Position numbers and translations under genes: made by a program
Shown here: in pieces, positions 7,367 to 15,787 of the stretch
How the letters are laid out: each line of letters starts with the position of its first letter
How positions within the stretch are numbered: position 1 is the stretch's first letter
From: JAXGXJ01 sp963816155
Lineage (GTDB): Bacteria; Actinomycetota; Thermoleophilia; RBG-16-64-13
NCBI GenBank assembly: GCA_963816155.1
Contig: CAWFJE010000002.1
Location: 62,001 to 126,000, forward strand
Direction: 5' to 3'
DNA: 64,000 bases
The notes under the pieces: model-generated
Database searches by the model: none
What the model was told of the DNA's origin: nothing
Seen by the model: the letters and a program-made list of their open reading frames with translations, nothing else

Positions 7367-9376
7367 TCAAACGTCCACTCGTGCGATCTTACGAAGCCAC
7401 AGAATACCGACGAGCAGGAGAGCGAGGGCAAGCCCCATCATCGCCTGTCCTGCCGTCGTCTGCCAGAGCAGCCCCAGATAGTCGCGATTGACGACCCCCA
7501 GAACCGCGGCGACACCGAAGGGGAGCAAAACCAGGATCACCGCGCTCAGCCTGACCTCTGCCGTCAGGACCCCGATCTGCCTCTGCAGCTTCGCCCTCTC
7601 TCGAAGCGTCGCCGCGATAGACTCATACACCTCGGCCAGGTTCCCACCCACCTGTCTCTGGATGATCGTGGCCATGACCACCCAGTCGAAGGCCTCGGAT
7701 CTCATGCGATCGGCGATGTCCCTCAGGGCCACCTCTGGGGCCACTCCCAACCGTTGCTGGGCAAGAACACGCCGGAACTCGGAGGCCGTGGGCTCCGAAG
7801 CTTCGGAAGCAGCCACGGTTATGGCCTGTTCGAAGCCTTGTCCGGCCCTGAGAGCACCGGCCAGCAGGGCAAGTGTGTTGGGTACCTGAGACTCGAAGGC
7901 CCGGCGACGCGCCACCCCCTTCCTGTCCAGATAGAACAGAGGAACGATGACCACCACGACCACGGCCGCCACGACCACCGCCAGCGAGCCTCCGACCAGT
8001 CGGACGACAATGGCCGCGACCACTGTGCCCACCAGGTGCAGCAGGGCGAATTCTGAGGCTCGGAATTTCAGTCCAGCATCATCGATGAGCCTCTGCAGGG
8101 GTTGTTCGTAGCCCCGCACAGCCAACAAGCGTCGTGTCGCCCGCTGACCGCGACCAGGCGGTGTCTCCGTCTCATCAGCCGCCCGGGGACCTAGATCCCG
8201 ACGATTGTCCAGCACGTCTCCGTACTCCCGCAGCACGTCTCGTTTGGGGAAGAGGACCCCGGAGATCAGGTAGAGCAGGGCGAAGATGAGAGCGAAGATG
8301 ACGACACCCACGGTGTAGTCGCTGCCTCCCCAAGCCAGGAACCGGCTGGTAAGACTCGTCCCAGTGGGCTCGGTCAGGCCCACTACCGCAGGGACCACGG
8401 TTGTCGTGGAGGACATAATGGTCGAAGTAGTGGTGGCCGATTCGGGATAGAAGAAGCCCCGCTCTGCCTGGGCCGACGTCCCGCCGGCGACAACCTCGAC
8501 AAGCAGGTGCCCGGCTCCTGACGCGGCAGCGGGGGTAGTGAACGTCAGCAGGTACTGATTCCGAATCTCCTTGGCCAGCGTCTCGTACAACTCTGTGAGC
8601 GCTGCCGGGTCAGGCGTCTCCAGGTAGCGGCCGCCGGAGGCTTCGGCGATACTCGCCAACGGCCGGGAGTCGAACTCCTCGGTCTTGAGGCCGATGGCGT
8701 AGACCTGGATTCCGCTCGAGCGCACCGCGGCTATCGCGTCCTCCAGGCTGGCCACACTCGCCGTATCGCCGCCATCCGAGAGGAGGATGAGATAGCGAGA
8801 TCCCGCTTCCGCCGAATCTCCCGTCGTCGCCCCAAAGGAGGCCAGGCTTTGCAGCAGGGCATCATAGAGTGCGGTCTCCTTCTGCGGCGCGAGCCCAGCC
8901 AGCGAATCAGTCAGCGCAGCCCGGTCGGCGGAGAACGCGTCGAGGGTCCGAAAGCTTGTGTTGAACGCCTGAACGGCAACGGTGTCTCCAGGCCGCATGG
9001 TTTCCAGAAAACGCTGGGCCGCTACTGCCGCGGCTCCCACCGCTTCGCCCTTCATGCTACCCGACTCGTCGATGAGCAGGGCCGTGCGTACGGGAAGAGG
9101 CGTGCCAGGCGCGGCCTCGGTCACCTCCGCGTCGACCTGCGTTCCGTCCACCTTGATGTTGAAGGCATCGCTGCCGAGCGTGCCCAGACCCGCGGCCAGC
9201 GGACCTCCCAGTTGCACCACTACGGACGCCATGGGGAAAGCGGAGAGGTCCGTCCCGGTGATGGTCAGGGTCAGATCTCCCGGTGCGGCCACAACTACGG
9301 TCGCCGGGGAAAGCACGACGAACAGAGTCAGCGCCAGAGCAAGCACGATCAGCGCAATCAGGCCGTGTCGTCGCAT
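7367..9376 (-). CDS. tadB: vWA-domain/TadB fusion protein
   Basis: The C-terminal third is a TadB/GspF platform domain (VPNTLALLAGALRAGQGFEQAI, QVGGNLAEVYESIA, C-terminal membrane helix). The N-terminal half is an exported von Willebrand A domain: signal-like helix, then LLIDESGSMKG with a complete DxSxS metal site (D103, S105, S107 from the chosen start), a MIDAS Thr region near FNTSFRT, and LLSDGGDT. A Thr/Ser-rich stretch and a transmembrane helix join the halves. ATG 9376 follows GGGGAG at ideal spacing and begins a clean signal sequence; ATG 9424 overlapping tadA is an alternative. The vWA half should face outside, suggesting the platform carries its own adhesion or sensing domain. Length 669 against about 300 for ordinary TadB. 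Confidence 0.88.
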   Translation of the reverse strand: MRRHGLIALIVLALALTLFVVLSPATVVVAAPGDLTLTITGTDLSAFPMASVVVQLGGPLAAGLGTLGSDAFNIKVDGTQVDAEVTEAAPGTPLPVRTALLIDESGSMKGEAVGAAAVAAQRFLETMRPGDTVAVQAFNTSFRTLDAFSADRAALTDSLAGLAPQKETALYDALLQSLASFGATTGDSAEAGSRYLILLSDGGDTASVASLEDAIAAVRSSGIQVYAIGLKTEEFDSRPLASIAEASGGRYLETPDPAALTELYETLAKEIRNQYLLTFTTPAAASGAGHLLVEVVAGGTSAQAERGFFYPESATTTSTIMSSTTTVVPAVVGLTEPTGTSLTSRFLAWGGSDYTVGVVIFALIFALLYLISGVLFPKRDVLREYGDVLDNRRDLGPRAADETETPPGRGQRATRRLLAVRGYEQPLQRLIDDAGLKFRASEFALLHLVGTVVAAIVVRLVGGSLAVVVAAVVVVVIVPLFYLDRKGVARRRAFESQVPNTLALLAGALRAGQGFEQAITVAASEASEPTASEFRRVLAQQRLGVAPEVALRDIADRMRSEAFDWVVMATIIQRQVGGNLAEVYESIAATLRERAKLQRQIGVLTAEVRLSAVILVLLPFGVAAVLGVVNRDYLGLLWQTTAGQAMMGLALALLLVGILWLRKIARVDV

Positions 9377-9404
9377 ACGGCTCCCCTTCAGTCTCTCGAG
9401 GCTG

Positions 9405-10811
9405 CTATACGATGGAGTTGTCATAGGTCTCGAAGGCGAAGATATCGTCGGGAACAGCGACCCCGTGGTTCTTGAGGATCGGCAGGAAACTCGGCCGAAT
9501 ACCGGTGCTCTTCAACCGCCCCAGATGGCGACCGTCCTTGTCGGTGCCGGCGGCGAAGTCGAAGACGAACAGGTTCTGGAGGGTTATCATGTCGCCCTCC
9601 ATGCCCTGGATCTCCGTGATGTGGGTGATCCTGCGTGAACCGTCGGCCAACCGGCCCTGATGCACCATCAGGTTGATGGCACGCGAGACCTGTTCGCGTA
9701 TCGCCCGGATGGGCAGATCCATCCCCGCCATGAGGACCATGGTCTCCACTCGGGAGAGAACGTCGCGGGGAGAGTTGGCGTGCACGGTGGAGAGGGAGCC
9801 GTCGTGACCGGTGTTCATTGCCTGGAGCATGTCCAGCGCCTCCCCGCCGCGGATCTCCCCGACGATGATCCGGTCGGGGCGCATGCGCAGCGCGTTCCGT
9901 ACCAGATCGCGGATAGTCACCTCTCCTTTGCCCTCGATGTTCGGGGGGCGATATTCGAGGCTGACTATATGCTCGTGGTCCAATTTGAGTTCGGCGGCGT
10001 CTTCGATGGTCACCACGCGTTCATCGGCCGGGATGAAACTGGAGAGCACGTTGAGAGTAGTGGTCTTGCCCACACCGGTGCCTCCACTGACCAGGATGTT
10101 CAACCGGCCGAGGACACACGCCTTGAGGAAGTCGCTGGCACTCTGGGTCAGCGTCTGGAATCCGACGAGGTCGGCTGTAGTGTAAGGATCTGCGGAAAAC
10201 CTCCGTATGGTCAGGGCCGGACCCCGCACCGACAGCGGTGGCAGGATGACGTTGACCCGGGACCCATCGGGCAGGCGAGCGTCGACATACGGTGAAGACT
10301 CGTCCACCCGCCGCCCCACCTGGCCCACGATCTTCTGGATGATGCGCTCGAAATGTCCCTCGTCACGGAAGCGCTTTTCGGTCTTGAAGATCTTGCCAGC
10401 GCGCTCGACGTAGATGTTCCGAAAGCCGTTGACCATGACTTCGGTGACCGCGGGGTCGCGAAGGAATTCCTCGATCGGGCCGTATCCCAGGACTTCCGCG
10501 ACCAGCTCGTCCACCATCTGCTGGCGCTCCGCCCGCGGCATCGGTTCGTGCTGGGCAGCCAGCCCCTCCTCCACCTTGCTTCGCACCATCCGCTGCAGTT
10601 CGGACTCGGGGATCGACTCACTATAGATCCGAGAGCCCAGATCTCGGATCACGAGGGCGTGGATGCCGCCCTTCAGCTCGCTCTGACGGTCGTAGGCGGC
10701 GTCCAAGCGATCCTGACTCCGTGGAGCCCCACCCGCCTGTTCGAGCGGGCGCTCGGGTTCTTTCCCGTCTCCACTACGGCCGTTGCCGTTGATGCGATCG
10801 TTCAGACCCAT
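9405..10811 (-). CDS. tadA: Tad pilus assembly ATPase TadA (CpaF)
   Basis: Secretion ATPase that powers Flp pilus assembly at the cytoplasmic face of the membrane. 468 residues from ATG 10811, which has AGGAGGAGG just upstream; an upstream ATG at 10841 lacks this. Visible motifs: the N-terminal CpaF domain (EVMVNGFRNIYVE), Walker A GGTGVGKTT, Asp box RVVTIEDAAELKLDHEH, Walker B RIIVGEIRGGEALDML and the His box GHDGSLSTVHANS, all intact. The start of tadB lies 28 bases downstream of the stop. Confidence 0.96.
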   Translation of the reverse strand: MGLNDRINGNGRSGDGKEPERPLEQAGGAPRSQDRLDAAYDRQSELKGGIHALVIRDLGSRIYSESIPESELQRMVRSKVEEGLAAQHEPMPRAERQQMVDELVAEVLGYGPIEEFLRDPAVTEVMVNGFRNIYVERAGKIFKTEKRFRDEGHFERIIQKIVGQVGRRVDESSPYVDARLPDGSRVNVILPPLSVRGPALTIRRFSADPYTTADLVGFQTLTQSASDFLKACVLGRLNILVSGGTGVGKTTTLNVLSSFIPADERVVTIEDAAELKLDHEHIVSLEYRPPNIEGKGEVTIRDLVRNALRMRPDRIIVGEIRGGEALDMLQAMNTGHDGSLSTVHANSPRDVLSRVETMVLMAGMDLPIRAIREQVSRAINLMVHQGRLADGSRRITHITEIQGMEGDMITLQNLFVFDFAAGTDKDGRHLGRLKSTGIRPSFLPILKNHGVAVPDDIFAFETYDNSIV

Positions 10812-10847
10812 AGCGCCTCCTCCTGTTGACACCGGTCGCATCGCGTC

Positions 10848-12068
10848 CTACTTTCCACGACGTCTGCCCTGCCTTCGAGAGGGATCGGCGGAGTGAGCGG
10901 AGGCGGACCCATTGCTGTCGAACTGGAAGGACTGCACCAGTTTGGCAAGCTCTTGGGAGACCTTGTTGCCCGGTTTGGCGAGCATCAGCACCTCCCCCGA
11001 GTTGAGGGCTCTGGGGACCTCGATGGAACTGGAAATGCCTACCTTGACCGTGCGGCCCAGGTGTTTCTCCACATCCCCGAGTTCTAGCCCGACCTTCGAG
11101 CCGGCCCTGTTCATGAGGATCAGAATCTTCTCCTCGGGATAGTCCATCAAGCCCATGGTCCTGAAAACGGTTTTCAAGTTCTTGACGCTGGGGATATCCA
11201 GGCTCGCTATCAGCAATACGTGGTCGGCCCAGTCGAGAGCCACCAGCACGCGCTCCTCGAAGAAGGGCGGGGTATCCACGACGACGTATTCGTAGTTGGA
11301 CTGCACCACCTGGAGGATCTTCTCGACGTCCTCGGTGGTGATTCTCTCAGCCTCATCGGGATACAAGGGCGCGGGAAGGACGTTCAACCCGGAGGCATGC
11401 TTCACCATGAAGTCTTCGAGTAGCGCGGCGTCGAACTCCGAGTAGCCCTGGACCAGATCGAACAGGGTCCGTTGAGGCACCAGACCAAGGGCTACAGCCG
11501 CGTCGCCGAATTGCAGGTCGAGGTCTACCAGAGCCACCCGCCGACCGCTGGCCGCCAAGCCTGCAGCCAGGTTGGTGGCTACAAAGGTCTTCCCCGTTCC
11601 TCCCTTGGTGCTGAAGACCACGATCCGCTTCGCCACCTTGGGCTCATTCTGTGCCACTGCATACGCCGCGATCCCTTCTAGCGCCGAGCGCTTGCCCCTG
11701 CTAACCTCGGCTGCAGCCTCAAGGGCAGCCATCAGTTCCTTGTTGTCGACCGGCACCTCGAGCAGATCGCGCGCCCCGGCTCTGAGAGCCTTCTTGAAGT
11801 CGGCGGGCGCGGGATTGACCGCCACCAGCACGGCGCTCACCCCCGGTACTTGCGCCACCAGCTTCTGGATGGTGGCGAAACCGTCGTCCGGCTTGAGGTC
11901 GGCGCCTACCAGAATCACATTTGGACGTAGTTCCTCCGCCTGACGGAGCGCCGATTCAGAGTCGGCACACTGGTAGAGTCCCTCGATGCCCTTGTGGCCC
12001 TGTAACTCCCGGACCAGACTCGAGCGGATAGGTTCACTCGCTATGGCGAGTAGTACCTTCACCATCAT
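10848..12068 (-). CDS. cpaE: Tad pilus localisation ATPase TadZ/CpaE
   Basis: ParA/MinD-superfamily protein that positions the Tad machine. An N-terminal receiver-like domain (about residues 1-120, VKVLLAIASEP to ARDLLEVPVD) precedes a MinD-like ATPase: deviant Walker A KGGTGKT, ALVDLDLQFGDAA, VVVDTPPFFEE. ATG 12068 shares its A with the cpaB TGA (TGATG), implying translational coupling; the longer reading frame to 12146 is an artefact. The receiver lacks a canonical phospho-Asp context, as is common in CpaE. The C-terminus is a basic tail (RRQGRRRGK). Confidence 0.92.
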   Translation of the reverse strand: MMVKVLLAIASEPIRSSLVRELQGHKGIEGLYQCADSESALRQAEELRPNVILVGADLKPDDGFATIQKLVAQVPGVSAVLVAVNPAPADFKKALRAGARDLLEVPVDNKELMAALEAAAEVSRGKRSALEGIAAYAVAQNEPKVAKRIVVFSTKGGTGKTFVATNLAAGLAASGRRVALVDLDLQFGDAAVALGLVPQRTLFDLVQGYSEFDAALLEDFMVKHASGLNVLPAPLYPDEAERITTEDVEKILQVVQSNYEYVVVDTPPFFEERVLVALDWADHVLLIASLDIPSVKNLKTVFRTMGLMDYPEEKILILMNRAGSKVGLELGDVEKHLGRTVKVGISSSIEVPRALNSGEVLMLAKPGNKVSQELAKLVQSFQFDSNGSASAHSADPSRRQGRRRGK

Positions 12069-12901
12069 CACCGAAAGAGATTGGGCAGGGCTTGGCCAGG
12101 TGTGCTGACAGAGGTCGTGTCCTCGGCCGGCACAAGTGTGAACCACACGTTGCCGAACTGCTGGGCGAAGACGAGCTTCTCGGCGTCCGCGGGCGTCACC
12201 ATGAGTGTGATCACCGGCAGATTGGGCACTTCCTGGCCGGCTTCACTCTGGCTGAAGGCCCCACCGCCGGAGGTTGTGGTTTCCACCAGCGGGTCCATGG
12301 CCAGCACCTCCACCTGCTGCAACAGCATCTTGCTCACGGGGGACACCGTCTGGGTCAGGTCGATGCCTGTCGACAGAAGGATGCGCTGCACATCGGCCGC
12401 CGGCAGCAGGGTCCCTATCGGCAGCAAGACTTGCTGGAAGTCCTCTACCTCAAAGGTGGCGATCACGTCCACTCTGTCGCCCTTCTTGATTGCGCCACCG
12501 ACTCCGTTGTCGCGATCCACGGGGACCGTGATGGCCCGCATGCCTTGCTTGATCTCAAAGGAAAGGCTCTGCTCTTCGGGCGCGCCCAGTTGGCCCCTCA
12601 GTATCTGCTGCCCCTTTGCTGCAGGAATGGTCAGTACCATGCCCTGCAGACCGGTCTCGTCGCTCAGTGCCCCAGGGACTACCGAGCTGACCGCCACCTG
12701 CTGGCGCTCCACGAGCCCGTTCTCGATCATGGCCTCACCGGTCGTGAGTGCCGGGATGTCCTCTTTGGCCACAAGCACCGTCTGCATCTGCTCCACAGTA
12801 GTCCTCTCCTCCCGGAGCGACGAGACGTACCACACCACGAGGCCGGCAGCCGCGAGCGCCAGTACCACGGCGATGATTATTGCGATCGTCCTCCGGCGCA
12901 C
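12068..12901 (-). CDS. cpaB: Flp pilus assembly protein CpaB (RcpC)
   Basis: Membrane-anchored extracytoplasmic protein with a SAF domain, associated with Tad pilus assembly. 277 residues: N-terminal RRRTIAIIIAVVLALAAAG membrane anchor, SAF region (VLVAKEDIPALTTGEAMIENGLVE), then a CpaB/RcpC domain (MRAITVPVDRDNGVGGAIKKGDRVDV) and the LVTPADAEKLVFAQQFG segment typical of the family. GTG 12901 is preceded by AGGAGG. In Gram-negatives CpaB acts with a secretin; none is present here, so it probably acts between the membrane and the wall. Confidence 0.92.
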   Translation of the reverse strand: MRRRTIAIIIAVVLALAAAGLVVWYVSSLREERTTVEQMQTVLVAKEDIPALTTGEAMIENGLVERQQVAVSSVVPGALSDETGLQGMVLTIPAAKGQQILRGQLGAPEEQSLSFEIKQGMRAITVPVDRDNGVGGAIKKGDRVDVIATFEVEDFQQVLLPIGTLLPAADVQRILLSTGIDLTQTVSPVSKMLLQQVEVLAMDPLVETTTSGGGAFSQSEAGQEVPNLPVITLMVTPADAEKLVFAQQFGNVWFTLVPAEDTTSVSTPGQALPNLFR

Positions 12902-12981
12902 GAGATCCTCCTTCTATTGTTGCCTGACCTGTCCCTGCACGTACTTGTTATCGGATGAGAGGCGTAGATTCTGCAACGTCT

Positions 12982-14661
12982 TCATTCAGTCAGCACCGCC
13001 GTCATCACGTAGAGCGGACCGCTGGGTTCGTCACTCCATGATCCTGGAGCCACCCATTCGATGAACTGACCGACTATCTCGCCCTTGTCCTGCCCCTTCT
13101 TCGAGTAGCTTTCGATGCGGAACGTGGCAAACATCTGGATGACATACTTCCTGCTCGAGCCGGCGAGATCAGGATCGTAGTTCACGAAGGGCACGGTGAC
13201 GTAACGCCAGCCATTAGGGTCGTCAGGGAACCTGGCCCGCCAACTCGCCTTGCGATCATCGAGTCCCTGCCACACCTGGCCCACGGCGGCGCCGGGCTGC
13301 GGCCACAAGGGACCGCCGATGAAGAGTGGCGTGTTGAGTTTCCAGCTATCGAGTACTGCTGGGTCGGCCTGCGCGAGTTCGTCCCGGGTGTTCTGATTCG
13401 CGTAGATGTCGGCAAGACGCCAGTTGCCCGCGTACAGCCCACTCCCGGCCTGAGCGCTAAGCTTCATCGTGTAGGGGTCCCACATATCCGGGTGGTCAGT
13501 CACGATCTCCGCCCACTGGAACTCGCGCTCTGGGGACTTCCGGGAGTATCCGGTATAGAAAGAAGGTTCCATCATGAGATATTTGAGCGGGACGTCCTCT
13601 TCAAAAGCGACGTAACGCCCGCAGGTGACGGTGATCTCCTTATCCTTCTTGTCCACTTTCGGGAACGTGATAGTGAGTTCGTGCACACCGTAGCCGGTGT
13701 TGTTGTCCGTGCCGGTCGGGGCGGTGACGGAACCGGCGAACGTGTTGCCGGACTGTCGCGTCAATGAGAACCGGTTGCTCCCTAGACTGCCGTCCAGAGT
13801 ATCGGCGATGACCGTTGAAGCTACCTCCGCCTCCACCGAGATGGTTCCACCGCCTTGACTCATCCCCACTCGATAGAGCTTCTCTTCTGGATCAGAGGGA
13901 TTCGACACCCACCAGTAGCCGATATCGGGTAGCTCGAGAGCCACGATCTCAGCCCCGTCAACGTCTCTTGTGATCGCCTGCAGATCGACTTCATATAGGC
14001 CGGCGGAGACCCCGGGCAGCGTGCCGCCGCCCTCGGTCCCGCCCTCGCCGAAACTCCCGTCATCGTCCTCGTCGGTGATATCGAAGCTCCCAACGACCGT
14101 ATTGCCTGCCCGGAACACGAAGCGGAACTTCTCGGGGTTCATGATCAGCAGTGCAACGGGGAAGAGCGTCTCCACCCCGGTCAGATACTTGACTTCTGCC
14201 TGGGCATGGGCGGTGACAGCTCCCTCGTTTCTCCCGAACACACGGGCAAAAGTGAAGGCGACCTGCTCCTCGCGCAGATCGACGGTGACCGATCTCGCGT
14301 CGATTACAGGACTCCAAGGGGTCAGGTGACCCTCTGCCACGCTCGAATTCGGGGCGCTGTTCGTGGAGACGTACTGGCGAGCCACGTCCTCAACCGAGCC
14401 GAAGTCCCCGCGGGAACGTATCAGCTCCTGCGCACCGGCCAGCGCAGCCGCATCCGCGGCGGTCTGCAACTCACGATCGTGGTCGTAGAGAGAGCCTAAG
14501 TCGACCACCAGGGCGACGACCGAGAGAAGAAGCACCATCACCAGGGCCACGATGACTGCCACGGCACCCGATTCATCGCGAAGCATGTGCCATGTGCAGA
14601 TCCGCCTGGGCGCTTCTCTGCTCTCTCGAGTGTCTTTGTCGCGGTCGTTCATCTTGATCAT
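12982..14661 (-). CDS. tadG: TadG-like pilus assembly protein
   Basis: Begins with the TadE/TadG-type segment: DESGAVAVIVALVMVLLLSVVALVVDLG at about residues 29-56, followed by ELQTAADAAALAGAQEL, the hallmark of the Tad-secreted TadG family. The remaining 480 residues are extracytoplasmic, beta-rich and not recognised beyond this; they include an Ala/Gly/Glu/Asp-rich stretch (EDDDGSFGEGGTEGGGT). At 559 residues it is a typical TadG size. It may be a minor pseudopilin or cell-surface component. ATG 14661 is used; ATG 14652 is an alternative. Confidence 0.82.
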   Translation of the reverse strand: MIKMNDRDKDTRESREAPRRICTWHMLRDESGAVAVIVALVMVLLLSVVALVVDLGSLYDHDRELQTAADAAALAGAQELIRSRGDFGSVEDVARQYVSTNSAPNSSVAEGHLTPWSPVIDARSVTVDLREEQVAFTFARVFGRNEGAVTAHAQAEVKYLTGVETLFPVALLIMNPEKFRFVFRAGNTVVGSFDITDEDDDGSFGEGGTEGGGTLPGVSAGLYEVDLQAITRDVDGAEIVALELPDIGYWWVSNPSDPEEKLYRVGMSQGGGTISVEAEVASTVIADTLDGSLGSNRFSLTRQSGNTFAGSVTAPTGTDNNTGYGVHELTITFPKVDKKDKEITVTCGRYVAFEEDVPLKYLMMEPSFYTGYSRKSPEREFQWAEIVTDHPDMWDPYTMKLSAQAGSGLYAGNWRLADIYANQNTRDELAQADPAVLDSWKLNTPLFIGGPLWPQPGAAVGQVWQGLDDRKASWRARFPDDPNGWRYVTVPFVNYDPDLAGSSRKYVIQMFATFRIESYSKKGQDKGEIVGQFIEWVAPGSWSDEPSGPLYVMTAVLTE

Positions 14662-14670
14662 CCGCCGCAG

Positions 14671-15090
14671 CTACTCTCGCCGCATCGTCGCAGAGGCATC
14701 GATGTCCAGTGACCCGCCACCTATACCGGGTAGGAGGTTCGGCAGTGGGGTGAGGAAGTTGTACGTGGCGGTTAGCGTCACGGTGGCCTCATTGCCCGAG
14801 GATCCGGCATCGACCGATTGCGAGGTGATGGTCGTCGAAACCAGCGACGCGCCGTCGATGGCGTCGTTCGCTTCGGCGACCCTGCCGACAGAAAGGTAGC
14901 GAGCAGCATCGCGAGCCACGTGGGTCAGTTGGAGGTCGTTGTAGTAGTAGAGGCCGAAGTCGAGAATACCCAGGAGGATGACGAGCAGGATCGGCAGCAC
15001 GAGGGCGAACTCCACCAGGGCGGCGCCCCGTTCTTCCGCGACCCCGTTACGAGTCCCTCCTCCGACATGCCTGTTGCGCACCCGCCACAT
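14671..15090 (-). CDS. tadE: TadE-like minor pseudopilin
   Basis: About 139 residues from ATG 15090 (GAGGAAAG upstream). GAALVEFALVLPILLVILLGILDFGLYY is the classic TadE prepilin-like helix with Glu at position +5 after the Gly, followed by THVARDAARYLSVG. It is expected to be processed by the prepilin peptidase and to act as a minor pilin. The longer in-frame extension to 15156 would translate a perfect 16-bp hairpin and is rejected. Directly upstream of tadG (10 bases). Confidence 0.88.
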   Translation of the reverse strand: MWRVRNRHVGGGTRNGVAEERGAALVEFALVLPILLVILLGILDFGLYYYNDLQLTHVARDAARYLSVGRVAEANDAIDGASLVSTTITSQSVDAGSSGNEATVTLTATYNFLTPLPNLLPGIGGGSLDIDASATMRRE

Positions 15091-15113
15091 AGAATTGCCG
15101 CTTTCCTCATTAC

Positions 15114-15151
15114 CGCTGGCCCGGACACTTGTCCGAGTGTCCGGGCCAGCG
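15114..15151 (-). terminator. Perfect 16-bp stem-loop between the pilin genes and tadE
   Basis: Arms 15114-15129 and 15136-15151 are fully complementary (CGCTGGCCCGGACACT and its reverse complement) with a six-base loop. On the leftward transcript it follows flp2 and precedes tadE, and no U-run follows. It is better read as a partial terminator or an mRNA 3'-end stabiliser that gives excess pilin over assembly proteins than as a full terminator. Confidence 0.65.
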
Positions 15152-15189
15152 CACATTCTCTACTTGAAGGTGAATCGGCACGATCCCGC

Positions 15190-15363
15190 TTAGAACTTAC
15201 CGACCGCGCCCTCGAATGCCGCCGCGACCTGCGTGCCCAACGCCAGAACCACGCCTGCGACGACTGCCGCGATCATGGCCACGATGAGCCCGTACTCGAC
15301 TGCCGTCGCACCCTCTTCCTGTCTGACGCGGGAAAGAACGTCACTGCAGAACTGGGACAGCAT
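15190..15363 (-). CDS. flp: Flp-type pilin, second copy
   Basis: 57-residue prepilin, too short for many gene finders. ATG 15363 is preceded by AGGAGGTGAT, an extended match to the anti-Shine-Dalgarno. The sequence is a short leader, then QEEGATAVEYGLIVAMIAAV: cleavage after Gly leaves Ala at +1, Glu at +5 and Tyr at +6, the type IVb signature. The mature protein is about 38 residues, almost all one hydrophobic helix, ending VGKF. It lies 19 bases downstream of the first copy. Confidence 0.93.
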   Translation of the reverse strand: MLSQFCSDVLSRVRQEEGATAVEYGLIVAMIAAVVAGVVLALGTQVAAAFEGAVGKF

Positions 15364-15382
15364 TCAGATCACCTCCTCTTGC

Positions 15383-15562
15383 TCAGCCACCGAGAGCTGT
15401 CACCACGGTCTGGAACGCCGCCGCGATCTGCCCGCCCAAGGTCGCCACGACGGTCACGATGACGGCCGCGATCAAGGCCACGATCAGCCCGTACTCGACT
15501 GCCGTCGCGCCCTCTTCCCGATTCATGTGGGCCAGGATGAAGCTATAGAATCTATCCAACAT
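15383..15562 (-). CDS. flp: Flp-type pilin, first copy
   Basis: 59 residues from ATG 15562, which follows AGGAGGTGAT; a longer frame to 15586 would include the ribosome binding site and is rejected. NREEGATAVEYGLIVALIAAV carries the G/ATAVEY processing site. Likely a major pilus subunit together with the second copy; the two share the leader-end and helix but differ at the C-terminus (ALGG here, VGKF there), so they may be major and minor forms. It heads the structural part of the tad operon and has a structured leader upstream. Confidence 0.94.
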   Translation of the reverse strand: MLDRFYSFILAHMNREEGATAVEYGLIVALIAAVIVTVVATLGGQIAAAFQTVVTALGG

Positions 15563-15582
15563 TCGAATCACCTCCTCTCCCT

Positions 15583-15640
15583 GCATCTATGCCCCCGGGC
15601 TACCGCTTTGCGGGGTTTGATCACCCCGGGGCCCGGATGC
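15583..15640 (-). ncRNA. Structured 5' leader of the flp/tad transcript
   Basis: On the leftward transcript a nested fold is visible: an outer GCAU/AUGC helix (15637-15640 with 15583-15586), a CCGGGC/GCCCGG helix (15631-15636 with 15595-15600) and a CGGGGU/ACCCCG hairpin with a GAUCAA loop (15611-15628), followed by unpaired CAAAGCGGUA. It ends about 12 bases before the flp1 Shine-Dalgarno. It may be a riboswitch or translation-control element; no known class could be assigned with confidence. Confidence 0.45.
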
Positions 15641-15695
15641 TTTTGGTTTGTTGCACTCAGCGTAGAGCGCTCTCGACGCAAACGACACGATACGG

Positions 15696-15759
15696 AGGTC
15701 CAGTCGTTGGCGGTCAGAGGTCTAGTCTGTGGGTGAGCCGCCCTAGCCAAAGGTCCAGG
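15696..15759. promoter_or_regulatory. Three helically phased AGGTCYAGK repeats upstream of flp
   Basis: Direct repeats AGGTCCAGT (15696-15704), AGGTCTAGT (15718-15726) and AGGTCCAGG (15751-15759). Start-to-start distances are 22 and 33 bases, multiples of 11, so the sites face the same side of the helix. They lie between the prepilin peptidase stop and the flp leader, where a response regulator such as the one encoded at 16454-17179 could bind. No clear -35/-10 was identified. Confidence 0.4.
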
Positions 15760-15787
15760 GGGCCGTGCGGACGCGTGATGCTCCGGC

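Noticed and set aside
15114..15151. Simple intrinsic terminator ending the pilin transcript
   Set aside because: No U-run on either strand, and all tad genes downstream would lack a promoter.
15583..15640. Cyclic-di-GMP-I (GEMM) riboswitch in the flp leader
   Set aside because: CGCAAAGC is shared, but the second helix with the tetraloop receptor is not present, so the class is not assigned and the element is reported only as a structured leader.
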